From Lentisphaerota bacterium (GTDB lineage: Bacteria; Verrucomicrobiota; Kiritimatiellia; RFP12; UBA3636): a stretch of 7,004 bases of DNA. Positions within the stretch are counted from its first letter, which is position 1; each line of letters opens with the position of its first letter. Below, piece after piece: positions 1 through 6,565 of this stretch. The position numbers and the translations under genes are program-made. The stretch spans positions 1 through 7,004 of the forward strand of contig JAAZFF010000240.1 of NCBI GenBank assembly GCA_012511845.1, given 5' to 3'. Under the pieces are notes generated by a model, which saw only the letters and a program-made list of their open reading frames with translations, was not told where the DNA came from and searched no databases.

Positions 1-1457
1 ATTCAGGAGAGACCGATGCAACAGAAGACAAAGGTCCCTGGCGAATTACTTTGGAGCAGGCTGTTTTCGGTCCTTTCATGCAGTACAGCGAGCGGGCAGA
101 TTTAAGGGAAAAGCTTTATAAGGCGCATATCACTCGCGCTTCTTCCGGAGAAAAGGACAACAGCCCCCTTATTGATGAAATTCTATCATTGAGAAATTCT
201 GTTGCCGGGATTCTGGGGTACGAAAATTATGCCCAGCTTAGTCTAAGCTCCAAAATGGCAGGAAACTCACGAGCCGTTTATCAGATGATTGATATGGTTG
301 GCGATGTAGCTATACCGAAGTCCCGGGATGAGATGAAGGAATTGCTGAAATTTGCACAATCAAAAGGGTATAAAGGGAAACAGCTATATAATTGGGATGT
401 TGCCTTTTGGTCACGCCTGCATGTGGAGGAACTTTATAATTATTCTCCAGAAGAGCTGCGACCGTATTTTCAATTTGAGAATGTGCTCGACGGGCTGTTC
501 AAGCTTATGGAGCGCCTGACGGGTATAAAGGTTAAACCTGCAGACGGTGCAGTACAGGTCTGGCATAAAGATGTAAGGTTTTTCGAGATTTCAGATGAAA
601 ACAATAATAAGATAGCATACCTTTATCTCGATCCATACAGCAGACCTGAAAGCAAGCGAGGCGGTGCCTGGATGAATGAATTCCAGACACGTGAAAAAAC
701 AGGATCGGGCGATATCAAGCTGCCTGTTGCACTGATTGTCTGCAATCAGGCAGTGCCTGCAGGGGGCAAGCCATCCTGCATGACGCCCGGTGAGATAAAT
801 ACTCTTTTCCATGAATTTGGACATGTTTCACAACACATTCTGACAAAAGTAGATATTCCGCAGGCGTCCGGCATAAATAATGTAGAGTGGGATGCAGTCG
901 AGATTGCAAGCCAGTTTCTTGAAAATTGGAGCTTGCGCCCTGAAGTTCTTAAGTCCCTGTCTTCTCATGTCGATACAGGTGAAAAACTTGATGATGAAAT
1001 CTTGGCGCGGATCTTCGATTCAGAAAAGCATATGGCTGCAACGAAAACGCTGCGCCAACTGTCGTTTGCGCTGATGGATATGGATTTACACAGTAAATAT
1101 TCTGCGGATCATGATGTAACTCCGAACGATATTGCTCTTGTTGCAACAAAGCGTTTTGCTGTAATTCCGCCTCTACCGGAAGATCGTTTTCTTTGCAGCT
1201 TTTCCCATATTTTTGCCGGAGGTTATGCAGCAGGATATTACAGCTATATGTGGTCGGATATTCTGGCTGCTGATGTTTTCAGCGCTTTTGAAGAGGCAGG
1301 GCTTGAAAATCCCGGCGCAATAGCGTATCTGGGCAGAAGGTATACAGACACTGTACTGGCGCTTGGCGGCTCACAAAAACCTCTTGAAGTGTTTAAAGCA
1401 TTCAGGGGGCGCGAGCCGGATCCGGCCGCGCTCCTGAAAAGCAAGGGGCTTGCGTAA
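1..1457 (+). CDS. prlC: M3 family zinc oligopeptidase (oligopeptidase A type), 5'-truncated by the window edge
   Basis: This is a cytoplasmic metallopeptidase that degrades short peptides, such as cleaved signal peptides and proteasome-like products. The frame is open from base 3 with no start codon; the TTG at 51 is internal, because the residues before it (ATEDKGPWRIT) already match the family. About 485 residues are visible of a usual 680-700, so roughly the first 200 are missing. The zinc site is complete: HEFGH at 810-824 gives two His ligands and the catalytic Glu, and the third ligand is the Glu of VEIASQFLENW (codon 900-902). The family C-terminus is also present: HIFAGGYAAGYYSYMWSD, which holds the substrate-binding His/Tyr residues, and the ending REPDPAALLKSKGLA. 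TAA lies at 1455-1457. It converges on ilvD with a 13-nt gap. The M3 family assignment is very sure. OpdA/PrlC is favoured over dipeptidyl carboxypeptidase Dcp from overall resemblance, but the missing N-terminus limits this. Confidence 0.93.
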   Translation, partial: SGETDATEDKGPWRITLEQAVFGPFMQYSERADLREKLYKAHITRASSGEKDNSPLIDEILSLRNSVAGILGYENYAQLSLSSKMAGNSRAVYQMIDMVGDVAIPKSRDEMKELLKFAQSKGYKGKQLYNWDVAFWSRLHVEELYNYSPEELRPYFQFENVLDGLFKLMERLTGIKVKPADGAVQVWHKDVRFFEISDENNNKIAYLYLDPYSRPESKRGGAWMNEFQTREKTGSGDIKLPVALIVCNQAVPAGGKPSCMTPGEINTLFHEFGHVSQHILTKVDIPQASGINNVEWDAVEIASQFLENWSLRPEVLKSLSSHVDTGEKLDDEILARIFDSEKHMAATKTLRQLSFALMDMDLHSKYSADHDVTPNDIALVATKRFAVIPPLPEDRFLCSFSHIFAGGYAAGYYSYMWSDILAADVFSAFEEAGLENPGAIAYLGRRYTDTVLALGGSQKPLEVFKAFRGREPDPAALLKSKGLA

Positions 1458-1465
1458 GCCCCTTG
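1442..1465 (-). terminator. Intrinsic terminator of ilvD, nested in the end of the convergent peptidase gene
   Basis: CAAGGGGCTT (1442-1451) and AAGCCCCTTG (1456-1465) form a perfect 10-bp stem around a 4-nt loop. Read on the minus strand it starts 5 nt after the ilvD stop and is followed by C then TTTT (1441-1437), a short U tract. On the plus strand no T run follows, so termination of the peptidase message here would be weaker. The stem encodes the last peptidase codons and its stop. Confidence 0.72.
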
Positions 1466-1470
1466 TGGAA

Positions 1471-3135
1471 TCAGCTCAGTGTAGCACCCGAACTGGCATT
1501 GCCAACAAGCTGTGAATAACGGCGCAGCCAGCCCTTTGTTACACGCGATGTCCAGGGCTTCTGTTCTGCGCGGCGTTGGGTTATCTCTGCGTCATCAAGG
1601 CGAACCTCAAGTGTTCTTCCGGGAATATCGAGAGAGATAGTATCTCCATCACGTATCAGACCGATCATTCCGCCCTCAGCCGCCTCCGGCGAAACGTGGC
1701 CTATGCATGCACCTCTCGTACCACCTGAAAATCTGCCGTCTGTGATTAACGCTACGGATTCACCAAGACCTGCTCCCATAATGTAGGAAGTGGGGGAGAG
1801 CATCTCCTGCATGCCCGGACCGCCGCGGGGACCTTCATAACGGATAACAACAACATGCCCCGGCTTGACCTTGCCACCCAAAATGCCTTCGCATGCCTCT
1901 TCCTGTGAATCAAAGCATATCGCCCTGCCTTCAAATTTGAGCATCGAATCGGCTACACCGGCTTTCTTTACAACAGCACCCTGTTCCGCAAGATTTCCAA
2001 ACAAAACAGTAAGACCTCCGTCCTCGGAATACACCTTGTCGAGCGGGCGAATTATTTCATCATCAAGTATTTCTGCTTCTTCAATAACTTCTCCCAGTGT
2101 TTTGCCGCCTACCGTCAGGCAGGATTTGTCCAGGAGATTCGGTATGTCACCAATACGTTTCAAAATTGCCGAAATACCGCCGGCAGCATCTACATCCTCC
2201 ATGTGGTATTCGCTCGAAGGTGAGACTTTGCATACGTTGGGACAACGTTTCGAGATTTCATTTATTCTCTGCAAGTCGTACTCAACACCGGCTTCATGTG
2301 CAATAGCAAGTGTATGAAGAACTGTGTTGGAGCTGCCGCCCATCGCCATGTCGAGGGCGAAGGCATTGTCGATGGAAGCCAGGGTTACCAAATCTTTAGG
2401 GAGAGGACCTTTGTTTTTCGCAAGTTCAACAACGCGGTGTGCTGAAGCTTTCCAGTGTTCCTTACGCCTTGGATCAATAGCCAGTATGGAGCCGTTGCCC
2501 GGCAGGGCAAGACCAATCGCCTCGCAGAGGCAATTCATTGAGTTGGCAGTAAACATGCCGGAACATGACCCACAACTGGGGCACGACTCGCATGCGATAC
2601 GCTCCAGCTCATCTTCATCAATTTTCTTGTTGTTAAATTGAGCTACACCTTCAAAAACAGAAATCAGGTCAAGCGGTTTGTCTCCAATTTTGCCAGCCTT
2701 CATGGGGCCGCCGCTTGCAAAAATCGTAGGTATGTTCGCGCGGATCGCTCCCATGATCATGCCGGGAACAATTTTATCACAATTCGGTATGCAGATAAGG
2801 GCATCAAACTTATGCGCTTCAACAACACTCTCTACACAGTCTGCAATCAAATCACGGCTTGGAAGCGAGTATTTCATTCCGTGATGCCCCATTGCAATAC
2901 CGTCGCAAATACCAATAGTATTAAATTCAAAAGGAACACCGCCGGCAGCACGAATTTCTTCTTTTATGTATTCTGCAACTTTATTCAAATGCACATGTCC
3001 CGGAATAATCTCGATGAACGAGTTGCAAACTCCGATAAATGGCTTTGGAAAATCTTCTTTTTTAAGTCCTGTGGCGTAGAGCAGACTGCGGTGGGGTGCT
3101 CTTTCAAATCCTTTTTTGATTTCATCACTGTTCAT
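1471..3135 (-). CDS. ilvD: Dihydroxy-acid dehydratase
   Basis: IlvD dehydrates 2,3-dihydroxyisovalerate to 2-ketoisovalerate and 2,3-dihydroxy-3-methylvalerate to 2-keto-3-methylvalerate. This is the shared third step of isoleucine and valine synthesis, and it also feeds leucine and pantothenate. The enzyme is cytoplasmic and uses Fe-S and Mg2+. I chose ATG 3135 (MNSDEIKKGFERAPHRSLL, 554 aa): it has AGAGGA 7 nt upstream and matches the family N-terminus. An in-frame ATG at 3165 would add ten acidic residues (VITEEEESK) and is merely the Shine-Dalgarno region read as protein. Visible motifs are IGVCNSF (34-40), PGHVHL (45-50), Mg ligand D78 in GICDGIAMGH, NCDK (118-121; Cys, Asp and the Lys carbamylated in homologues), CESCPSCGSCSGMFTANSMN (182-201, Fe-S Cys), E444 in GMQEML and the catalytic Ser470 in DGRFSGG. 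Length and motifs are those of the archaeal/Bacillus-like branch with GHVHL. No other ilv gene is adjacent. Confidence 0.97.
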   Translation of the reverse strand: MNSDEIKKGFERAPHRSLLYATGLKKEDFPKPFIGVCNSFIEIIPGHVHLNKVAEYIKEEIRAAGGVPFEFNTIGICDGIAMGHHGMKYSLPSRDLIADCVESVVEAHKFDALICIPNCDKIVPGMIMGAIRANIPTIFASGGPMKAGKIGDKPLDLISVFEGVAQFNNKKIDEDELERIACESCPSCGSCSGMFTANSMNCLCEAIGLALPGNGSILAIDPRRKEHWKASAHRVVELAKNKGPLPKDLVTLASIDNAFALDMAMGGSSNTVLHTLAIAHEAGVEYDLQRINEISKRCPNVCKVSPSSEYHMEDVDAAGGISAILKRIGDIPNLLDKSCLTVGGKTLGEVIEEAEILDDEIIRPLDKVYSEDGGLTVLFGNLAEQGAVVKKAGVADSMLKFEGRAICFDSQEEACEGILGGKVKPGHVVVIRYEGPRGGPGMQEMLSPTSYIMGAGLGESVALITDGRFSGGTRGACIGHVSPEAAEGGMIGLIRDGDTISLDIPGRTLEVRLDDAEITQRRAEQKPWTSRVTKGWLRRYSQLVGNASSGATLS

Positions 3136-3142
3136 TTTTGAT

Positions 3143-3148
3143 TCCTCT
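3143..3148 (-). promoter_or_regulatory. Ribosome binding site deciding the ilvD start
   Basis: Minus-strand AGAGGA lies 7 nt before ATG 3135, with a second GAGGAA just upstream. This strong Shine-Dalgarno supports the 3135 start over the in-frame ATG at 3165, for which the bases just upstream (GATATATG) offer no comparable site. Confidence 0.75.
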
Positions 3149-3218
3149 TCCTCTGTAATTACCATATATCACTGATCAATATTTTAATACACTGCTAAAC
3201 AGCATTTTAAAGCATTGC

Positions 3219-3247
3219 ATTATACACATCACTGTAAACAGGCGCAA
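3219..3247 (-). promoter_or_regulatory. Predicted sigma-70 promoter of ilvD
   Basis: On the minus strand a perfect TATAAT (3224-3219) follows TTGCGC (3247-3242) with a 17-nt spacer. The -35 matches only its TTG half. Transcription would begin near 3212, giving a leader of about 77 nt that is A+T rich. I see no T-box, riboswitch or convincing attenuator in it. It means ilvD need not depend on readthrough from cca. Confidence 0.6.
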
Positions 3248-3358
3248 TATTGATTTTCTGTGGATCGGTAATTTTAAATCGGCAACCACGGCGGTTTGCG
3301 GAGAAACGCGCCTGCCAGATTATAAACCACAAATGAACACGAATAGAGAAGATAGCAG

Positions 3359-3421
3359 GGTAGGGACGGCTCTCCGAGCTGTCCGTTATGCTGCGGCGCG
3401 CCCGGAGGTCATCGCCCTACC
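3359..3421. repeat. 63-nt palindromic MITE/REP-like element
   Basis: The ends are inverted copies. GGTAGGG (3359-3365) faces CCCTACC (3415-3421), and further in CTCCGAGC (3372-3379) faces the complement of CTCCGGGC (3407-3400) after 6- and 7-nt gaps. The left half also folds on itself: GGACGGCTC (3364-3372) and GAGCTGTCC (3376-3384) make a 9-bp stem with one G-U pair and a 3-nt loop. GGCGCGCC (3395-3402) is an 8-bp palindrome on the right. It carries no coding capacity. It could be a non-autonomous element, a REP-type sequence or a small folded RNA; only copy number in the genome would tell. Confidence 0.55.
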
Positions 3422-3445
3422 TTCTCAGCAGGCGCAGTTCGTAAC

Positions 3446-3463
3446 CGGCTACCCACTGCCCAC
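3446..3463 (-). repeat. Dispersed 18-nt repeat, copy A
   Basis: On the minus strand this reads GTGGGCAGTGGGTAGCCG. It matches 6609-6626 on the plus strand at 17 of 18 positions. Adjacent minus-strand text adds further AGTGGG units (GGGCAGTGGGGAAAAGAGTGGG), so it belongs to a heptad-like AGTGGGC repeat family present in both repeat-rich spacers of this window. Confidence 0.6.
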
Positions 3464-3476
3464 TCTTTTCCCCACT

Positions 3477-3492
3477 GCCCGGCTTGCCGGGC
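3477..3492 (-). other. Hairpin downstream of cca, possible weak terminator
   Basis: GCCCGG (3477-3482) and CCGGGC (3487-3492) pair perfectly around a 4-nt loop, 23 nt beyond the cca stop. On the minus strand it is followed by AGTGGGG and no T run, so it lacks the U tract of a standard intrinsic terminator. The 9-mer CGGCTTGCC occurs twice here (from 3480 and from 3495), which also allows alternative pairings. Confidence 0.35.
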
Positions 3493-3515
3493 TTCGGCTT
3501 GCCTGGCACTGATCT

Positions 3516-4949
3516 TCAGGTTTTGCGTTTTTTAAAGATAACTTCATCGAGAAAATCCATGGCTGATTCCTCATCTGCAAATTCGCCATTGATTTGTCTG
3601 TTATAACAGCGTTTGAGAATTCTTCCAAACTTCGGTCCCGGCTCCATTCCCCGTTCTATAAGATGCCTTCCCTGAATCAGGGGTTTGGGGGGCTCCTTTG
3701 CAATAGAGAGCGCCTCAGCACGATCTCTGAATTTATGTATGATATCCAAATGCGGATCCTCGGGGGGCGTTGCACGCATGTCGCACTCTACAACGTCGGC
3801 AAGCAGATCCAGCCGGCGGGCATCCAACGAAAGTTTACGGTAAGCCTTGTCGGATGAATTGTTAACCACAAGTGCTACAGGACGCATATGCGTTGCAACA
3901 AGACGAATTACAGCATCTTCGAAATCAGGCATATTCCACATCCGCCGTATAAATGAACGAACATTCGCTACCCCGACTTTTTCATGTCCGTACGAAGTTA
4001 TCCTGCCGTCTTTCTGAAGCTCAGTAGTCTTTGGTTTTCCGAAATCGTGGCAGAGTACAGACACTGCCACAATCAGATCGTCCATTCTGTTGTTTTTACG
4101 AACAACAGGCAAAGCATCTACGGCATGGAGAGTATGCGTCCAGACATCGCCTTCAGGATGCCATCTCGGGTCCTGTCTGCAGCCGATCAGAGCCTGCAAT
4201 TCCGGATAATACTGAATCCAGCCGCAATCGTGCAGGAATTTCAGCCCCAGCGATGGTCTTGCACCTTTAAGCAGAAGCTTTTCCCATTCGCCTGCCAATC
4301 GCTCGGCAGGGAGATTTTCCGGTGTTATTTTACTGCACAGCCCTACAGTTTCCGGGTGGACGTCATACTCCAGTCTTGCTGCAAACTGCATTGCACGCAA
4401 TACTCGCAAGGGGTCTTCAGAAAACTTGGGTCCTACATGACGTAAAGTTTGTAATTTGATGTCGGATGTACCATCAAACGGGTCAATAATTTCGCTCGTA
4501 AGCGGATCAGCCATTATTGAATTAACAGTAAAATCGCGCCTTGAGGCAGCTTCGCTGAAACTCAAATCAGGACGTGTATTGATGTGAAATCCCCGATGTC
4601 CCTGCATAAATTTGCTTTCAAGCCGTGGCAGTGCCACATCTATATCATAGTTTCCGATTTTAAGTACGCCGAAGCTTGCCCCCACACTGTTTACCGAAAA
4701 CGAAGACGAAAGAAGAGAATAAAGCTTTTCGGCAGGAATACCGTAGACCTCAATATCGTAGTCGTTTATTTCAATACCGCGTATTGCATCTCTTACACAC
4801 CCGCCAACGAGCATGGCACGCCCTCCGGCATTCTTTATCAGGTTTGCAATTTTCCTTACAACATCTGACAGTTCAGAATCGGAGAGAAATACAGGAGATT
4901 TTGGGATGCCGCTTTGTCCGGTTGTGTTTTTATAATTGCAGGTGTTCAA
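3516..4949 (-). CDS. cca: CCA tRNA nucleotidyltransferase with HD domain
   Basis: This class II nucleotidyltransferase adds or repairs the 3'-terminal CCA of tRNAs without a template, in the cytoplasm. Motif A is AMLVGGCVRD (45-54) plus NDYDIEVYG (62-70), with metal-binding D63 and D65; a further carboxylate lies in YDIDVALP (101-108). Motif B is RRDFTVNS (137-144), motif C is DPFDG (156-160), and motif D is EDPLR (178-182), which selects CTP or ATP. Motif E is ERLAGEWEKLL (216-226). The HD domain follows: HPEGDVWTHTLHAVD (264-278), LCHDFGK (299-305) and ATHMRP (352-357), as in bacterial Cca with 2',3'-phosphatase activity. The 477-aa length fits. The start is TTG 4949, preceded in frame by TAG at 4970-4968. 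AAAGA lies nearby, and conserved sequence begins only near residue 27, so a later start is possible. A poly(A) polymerase is the main alternative, but the PAP-type GRRF signature is not seen. Confidence 0.93.
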   Translation of the reverse strand: MNTCNYKNTTGQSGIPKSPVFLSDSELSDVVRKIANLIKNAGGRAMLVGGCVRDAIRGIEINDYDIEVYGIPAEKLYSLLSSSFSVNSVGASFGVLKIGNYDIDVALPRLESKFMQGHRGFHINTRPDLSFSEAASRRDFTVNSIMADPLTSEIIDPFDGTSDIKLQTLRHVGPKFSEDPLRVLRAMQFAARLEYDVHPETVGLCSKITPENLPAERLAGEWEKLLLKGARPSLGLKFLHDCGWIQYYPELQALIGCRQDPRWHPEGDVWTHTLHAVDALPVVRKNNRMDDLIVAVSVLCHDFGKPKTTELQKDGRITSYGHEKVGVANVRSFIRRMWNMPDFEDAVIRLVATHMRPVALVVNNSSDKAYRKLSLDARRLDLLADVVECDMRATPPEDPHLDIIHKFRDRAEALSIAKEPPKPLIQGRHLIERGMEPGPKFGRILKRCYNRQINGEFADEESAMDFLDEVIFKKRKT

Positions 4950-4964
4950 AATATGTCTCTTTGT

Positions 4965-4993
4965 ATGCTATGAGTTATCGTGAATTATGACAA
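4965..4993 (-). promoter_or_regulatory. Predicted sigma-70 promoter of cca
   Basis: On the minus strand TTGTCA (4993-4988, 5 of 6 matches to TTGACA) is followed after 17 nt by TAGCAT (4970-4965, 4 of 6 matches to TATAAT). Initiation near 4958 would leave a leader of under 10 nt before the TTG start. It diverges from the sigma-factor promoter, with about 70 nt between the two -35 boxes. Confidence 0.5.
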
Positions 4994-5061
4994 CTGTAAG
5001 ATATTGCGTCGAGTAGTGTGATCTAAAATTAGAATTATCGGACCGGATATCCAATCAAATG

Positions 5062-5091
5062 TTGTTAGTGGCAGTCTCAATTTGCTATGAT
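5062..5091 (+). promoter_or_regulatory. Extended -10 promoter of the sigma-factor operon
   Basis: TTGTTA (5062-5067) is followed after 18 nt by TATGAT (5086-5091). TGC stands directly before the -10, forming the extended TGnTATGAT motif. Initiation 7 nt past the -10 falls at 5098, which is the A of the ATG of the sigma gene. This is a housekeeping-type promoter, not the GGAAC/GTC form typical of ECF autoregulation. Confidence 0.6.
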
Positions 5092-5097
5092 TTGCGC

Positions 5098-5664
5098 ATG
5101 TCCATTAATTACGGATTTGGCAAAAACTACGAAGAACTTGAAGACTCGGAACTCATGGTGATGGTTCGTGAGGGTGATGATCACGCTTTCGAGTTGCTTG
5201 TTTTGCGCCATCAGAATTCTGTAATGAACTTTTTTGCACGCAATGGCGTTTATAGGGATGTGGAAGATTTAGCGCAGGAAACATTCCTTAAAATACACCG
5301 TGCAAGGAGGCGGTACGTTCCCTCAGCCAAGTTCACCACGTTTCTCTATACTGTTGCAAGACGTGTTATGATTGACTGGTACAGAAGCACATCACGAAAG
5401 GGTGAGTTTTTGAAAGGCTTTGCAGAGGAAGCTCCGCAGGAGCAGAAGGCACCTCCGAAACGCGGTGAGATTAGTGATGCTGAAGCAGCCTTAAACTGCC
5501 TCTCATTACCGCTGCGGGAAACTGTGGTGCTTGTCATACTCAAGGGAATGGCGTACGCCGAGGCTGCCGAAATTCTGGGAGTACCCGTAGGAACTGTAAA
5601 ATCGCGCATTTCTGCCGCAATGGCGAGGATGAAAGAAGAACTTACGAAGGACGAACAGACATGA
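5098..5664 (+). CDS. ECF-family RNA polymerase sigma factor
   Basis: This small (188 aa) sigma-70 relative directs RNA polymerase to an alternative promoter set. Region 2 spans about residues 17-97, with the core-binding signature DVEDLAQETFLKIHRA (54-69) and the -10-recognising stretch KFTTFLYTVARRVMIDWYR (78-96). A polar linker (100-127, AEEAPQEQKAPPKRGE) follows. Region 4 spans about 128-182, with a helix-turn-helix AYAEAAEILGVPVGTVKSRI (152-171). I chose ATG 5098 because the best promoter would start transcription there. ATG 5059, in the same frame, adds 13 hydrophobic-leaning residues but lies upstream of that promoter and has no Shine-Dalgarno. Neither start has a good ribosome site. 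The stop overlaps the next ATG as ATGA, so the pair is probably translationally coupled, a classic sigma/anti-sigma arrangement. Target promoters and signal are unknown. Confidence 0.92.
   Translation: MSINYGFGKNYEELEDSELMVMVREGDDHAFELLVLRHQNSVMNFFARNGVYRDVEDLAQETFLKIHRARRRYVPSAKFTTFLYTVARRVMIDWYRSTSRKGEFLKGFAEEAPQEQKAPPKRGEISDAEAALNCLSLPLRETVVLVILKGMAYAEAAEILGVPVGTVKSRISAAMARMKEELTKDEQT
5647..5651 (+). promoter_or_regulatory. Ribosome binding site for the membrane-protein gene
   Basis: AAGGA lies inside the last codons of the sigma gene, 9 nt before ATG 5661. It fixes that start and lets the two products be made in a coupled ratio. Confidence 0.65.
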
Positions 5665-6389
5665 CGCGAAATAATTTTAAAAAAAATGATGATTTAGAGC
5701 TTCCCGGATATGAGGATGTGCTCACTTTGCTGAGGTCTGCGCCGGAAACGAAATGGCGTGATATTTCAGGCGATGTGATGGTGAAAATTAAACGTCGGAA
5801 GGCTGTCAATACATTTGTTTTACGTTTTGCCGTTGCCGCCGTATTCATCATCGTTATAGGGACACCATTTTTCATCCATTTCTCATCTTTCACACAGAGC
5901 GGTGCTGAAGAGCAGAAAGTAGAAGTTGCAGAGTCCAGAATGCAATCGACCTTGGAATTTCTTATTGCATCACAGGAAATAGATGGTATGTGGAGTCCGG
6001 AAAGATGGGGCGGAAGTGCCCAGTATGCTACTGCCGTCACCGGTATCGCAATGATGTCGCTTGCCAGTCTGGACGATGCTAATCTTGATAATAGCGCAGC
6101 CCTTGCCGCTGCGGCTCTGCGTGCTTCCCAGACAACCGGTGGGAACTTCGCCTCTGTCAGTTCCGAGGCTTCGCTTTTGAATCATGCTGTGGCTACAGTT
6201 GCAATGTTACAGATATATTCCACAGGCAGATTTCCTGAACTTTTTACTGTTCTTGATGGTGCAGTTAATTATATAAGGTCGAGGCAAAACGCAGCGGGAG
6301 GCTGGTCAGAAGGTTATGGAGCATCACTGTGGCTGGCTCATGCTCTTTCACTGGCATCTGATGCCGGTTGGCAGGATAAGGGCGGGTAG
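5661..6389 (+). CDS. Putative membrane-anchored anti-sigma factor with prenyltransferase/squalene-oxidase-like repeats
   Basis: This 242-residue product starts at ATG 5661, overlapping the sigma stop by 4 nt. Residues 1-49 are polar and should be cytoplasmic. They contain YEDVLTLLRSAPETKWRDIS (17-36) and a basic cluster KIKRRK (42-47). One transmembrane segment follows at about 51-72 (VLRFAVAAVFIIVIG), and the positive-inside rule puts the C-terminus outside. The outer part shows helical repeats of terpenoid-cyclase/prenyltransferase type: LEFLIASQEIDGMWSPERWG with YATAVTGIAMMSLA (98-135), a second with ALRASQTTGGNFAS and NHAVATVAMLQIYS (152-188), and a third YIRSRQNAAGGWSEGYGAS with LAHALSLA (204-232). 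The DGMW and AGGW elements match the QW-like motif. No cyclase active-site Asp motif is evident, so a binding or sensing role is likelier than catalysis. The anti-sigma role is inferred from coupling and topology; I recognise no named anti-sigma domain. The TAG at 6387 cuts the repeat domain short (see the continuation entry). Confidence 0.75.
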   Translation: MTRNNFKKNDDLELPGYEDVLTLLRSAPETKWRDISGDVMVKIKRRKAVNTFVLRFAVAAVFIIVIGTPFFIHFSSFTQSGAEEQKVEVAESRMQSTLEFLIASQEIDGMWSPERWGGSAQYATAVTGIAMMSLASLDDANLDNSAALAAAALRASQTTGGNFASVSSEASLLNHAVATVAMLQIYSTGRFPELFTVLDGAVNYIRSRQNAAGGWSEGYGASLWLAHALSLASDAGWQDKGG

Positions 6390-6563
6390 TTGCGACGCGC
6401 GCTGATGTGGCTCGAAAGGCGTGATGTTTGTGAATCAGCAGTGCTGACGGGCTCAAAAACTCTTGCAGATAAAAAATCAGCTCTTTCAACGCTTTGTACT
6501 GAAATGTTGTCCAATTCAAAAATCTCATCTGCCGGCGGGCAGATTCTCGCAGCCGCTTTGTGA
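6390..6563 (+). pseudogene. In-frame continuation of the repeat protein beyond a TAG stop
   Basis: Directly after TAG 6387-6389 the same frame stays open for 57 codons to TGA 6561-6563 and reads like protein: LRRALMWLERRDV, then TLADKKSALSTLCTEMLS and SSAGGQILAAAL. LRRALMWLE fits the start of the next helical repeat after the AGW segment before the stop, giving a 300-codon gene. The simplest reading is a nonsense mutation, for example from CAG or TGG. Amber readthrough, pyrrolysine insertion or a base-call error are alternatives. A further shift to the +1 frame near 6555 would continue as CELSDCRQWLKR, hinting at more decay, though that is weaker. Confidence 0.6.
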
Positions 6564-6565
6564 GC

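Larger units (their letters stand above)
3248..3515. other. Repeat-bearing intergenic spacer between cca and ilvD
   Basis: No frame here looks coding. Reading upward it holds a stretch with AAATGAACACGAAT (about 3331-3344), the 63-nt inverted-ended element at 3359-3421, the dispersed repeat at 3446-3463, and hairpin-forming CCGG/GGCTTGCC text next to the cca stop. The composition is G+C richer than the ilvD promoter segment. It looks like accumulated repeat debris rather than a lost gene. Confidence 0.6.

Noticed and set aside
1865..3141. Several long plus-strand open frames opposite ilvD.
   Set aside because: They are antisense shadows of a clearly conserved gene and show no family motifs.
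3176..3205. A possible 9-residue leader peptide (MLFSSVLKY) upstream of ilvD on the minus strand, containing Leu and Val codons as in ilv attenuators.
   Set aside because: There is no ribosome site, only three branched-chain codons, and no terminator/antiterminator pair between it and ilvD.
3984..4445. A 153-codon plus-strand frame opposite cca.
   Set aside because: It is an antisense shadow of conserved nucleotidyltransferase and HD-domain coding sequence.
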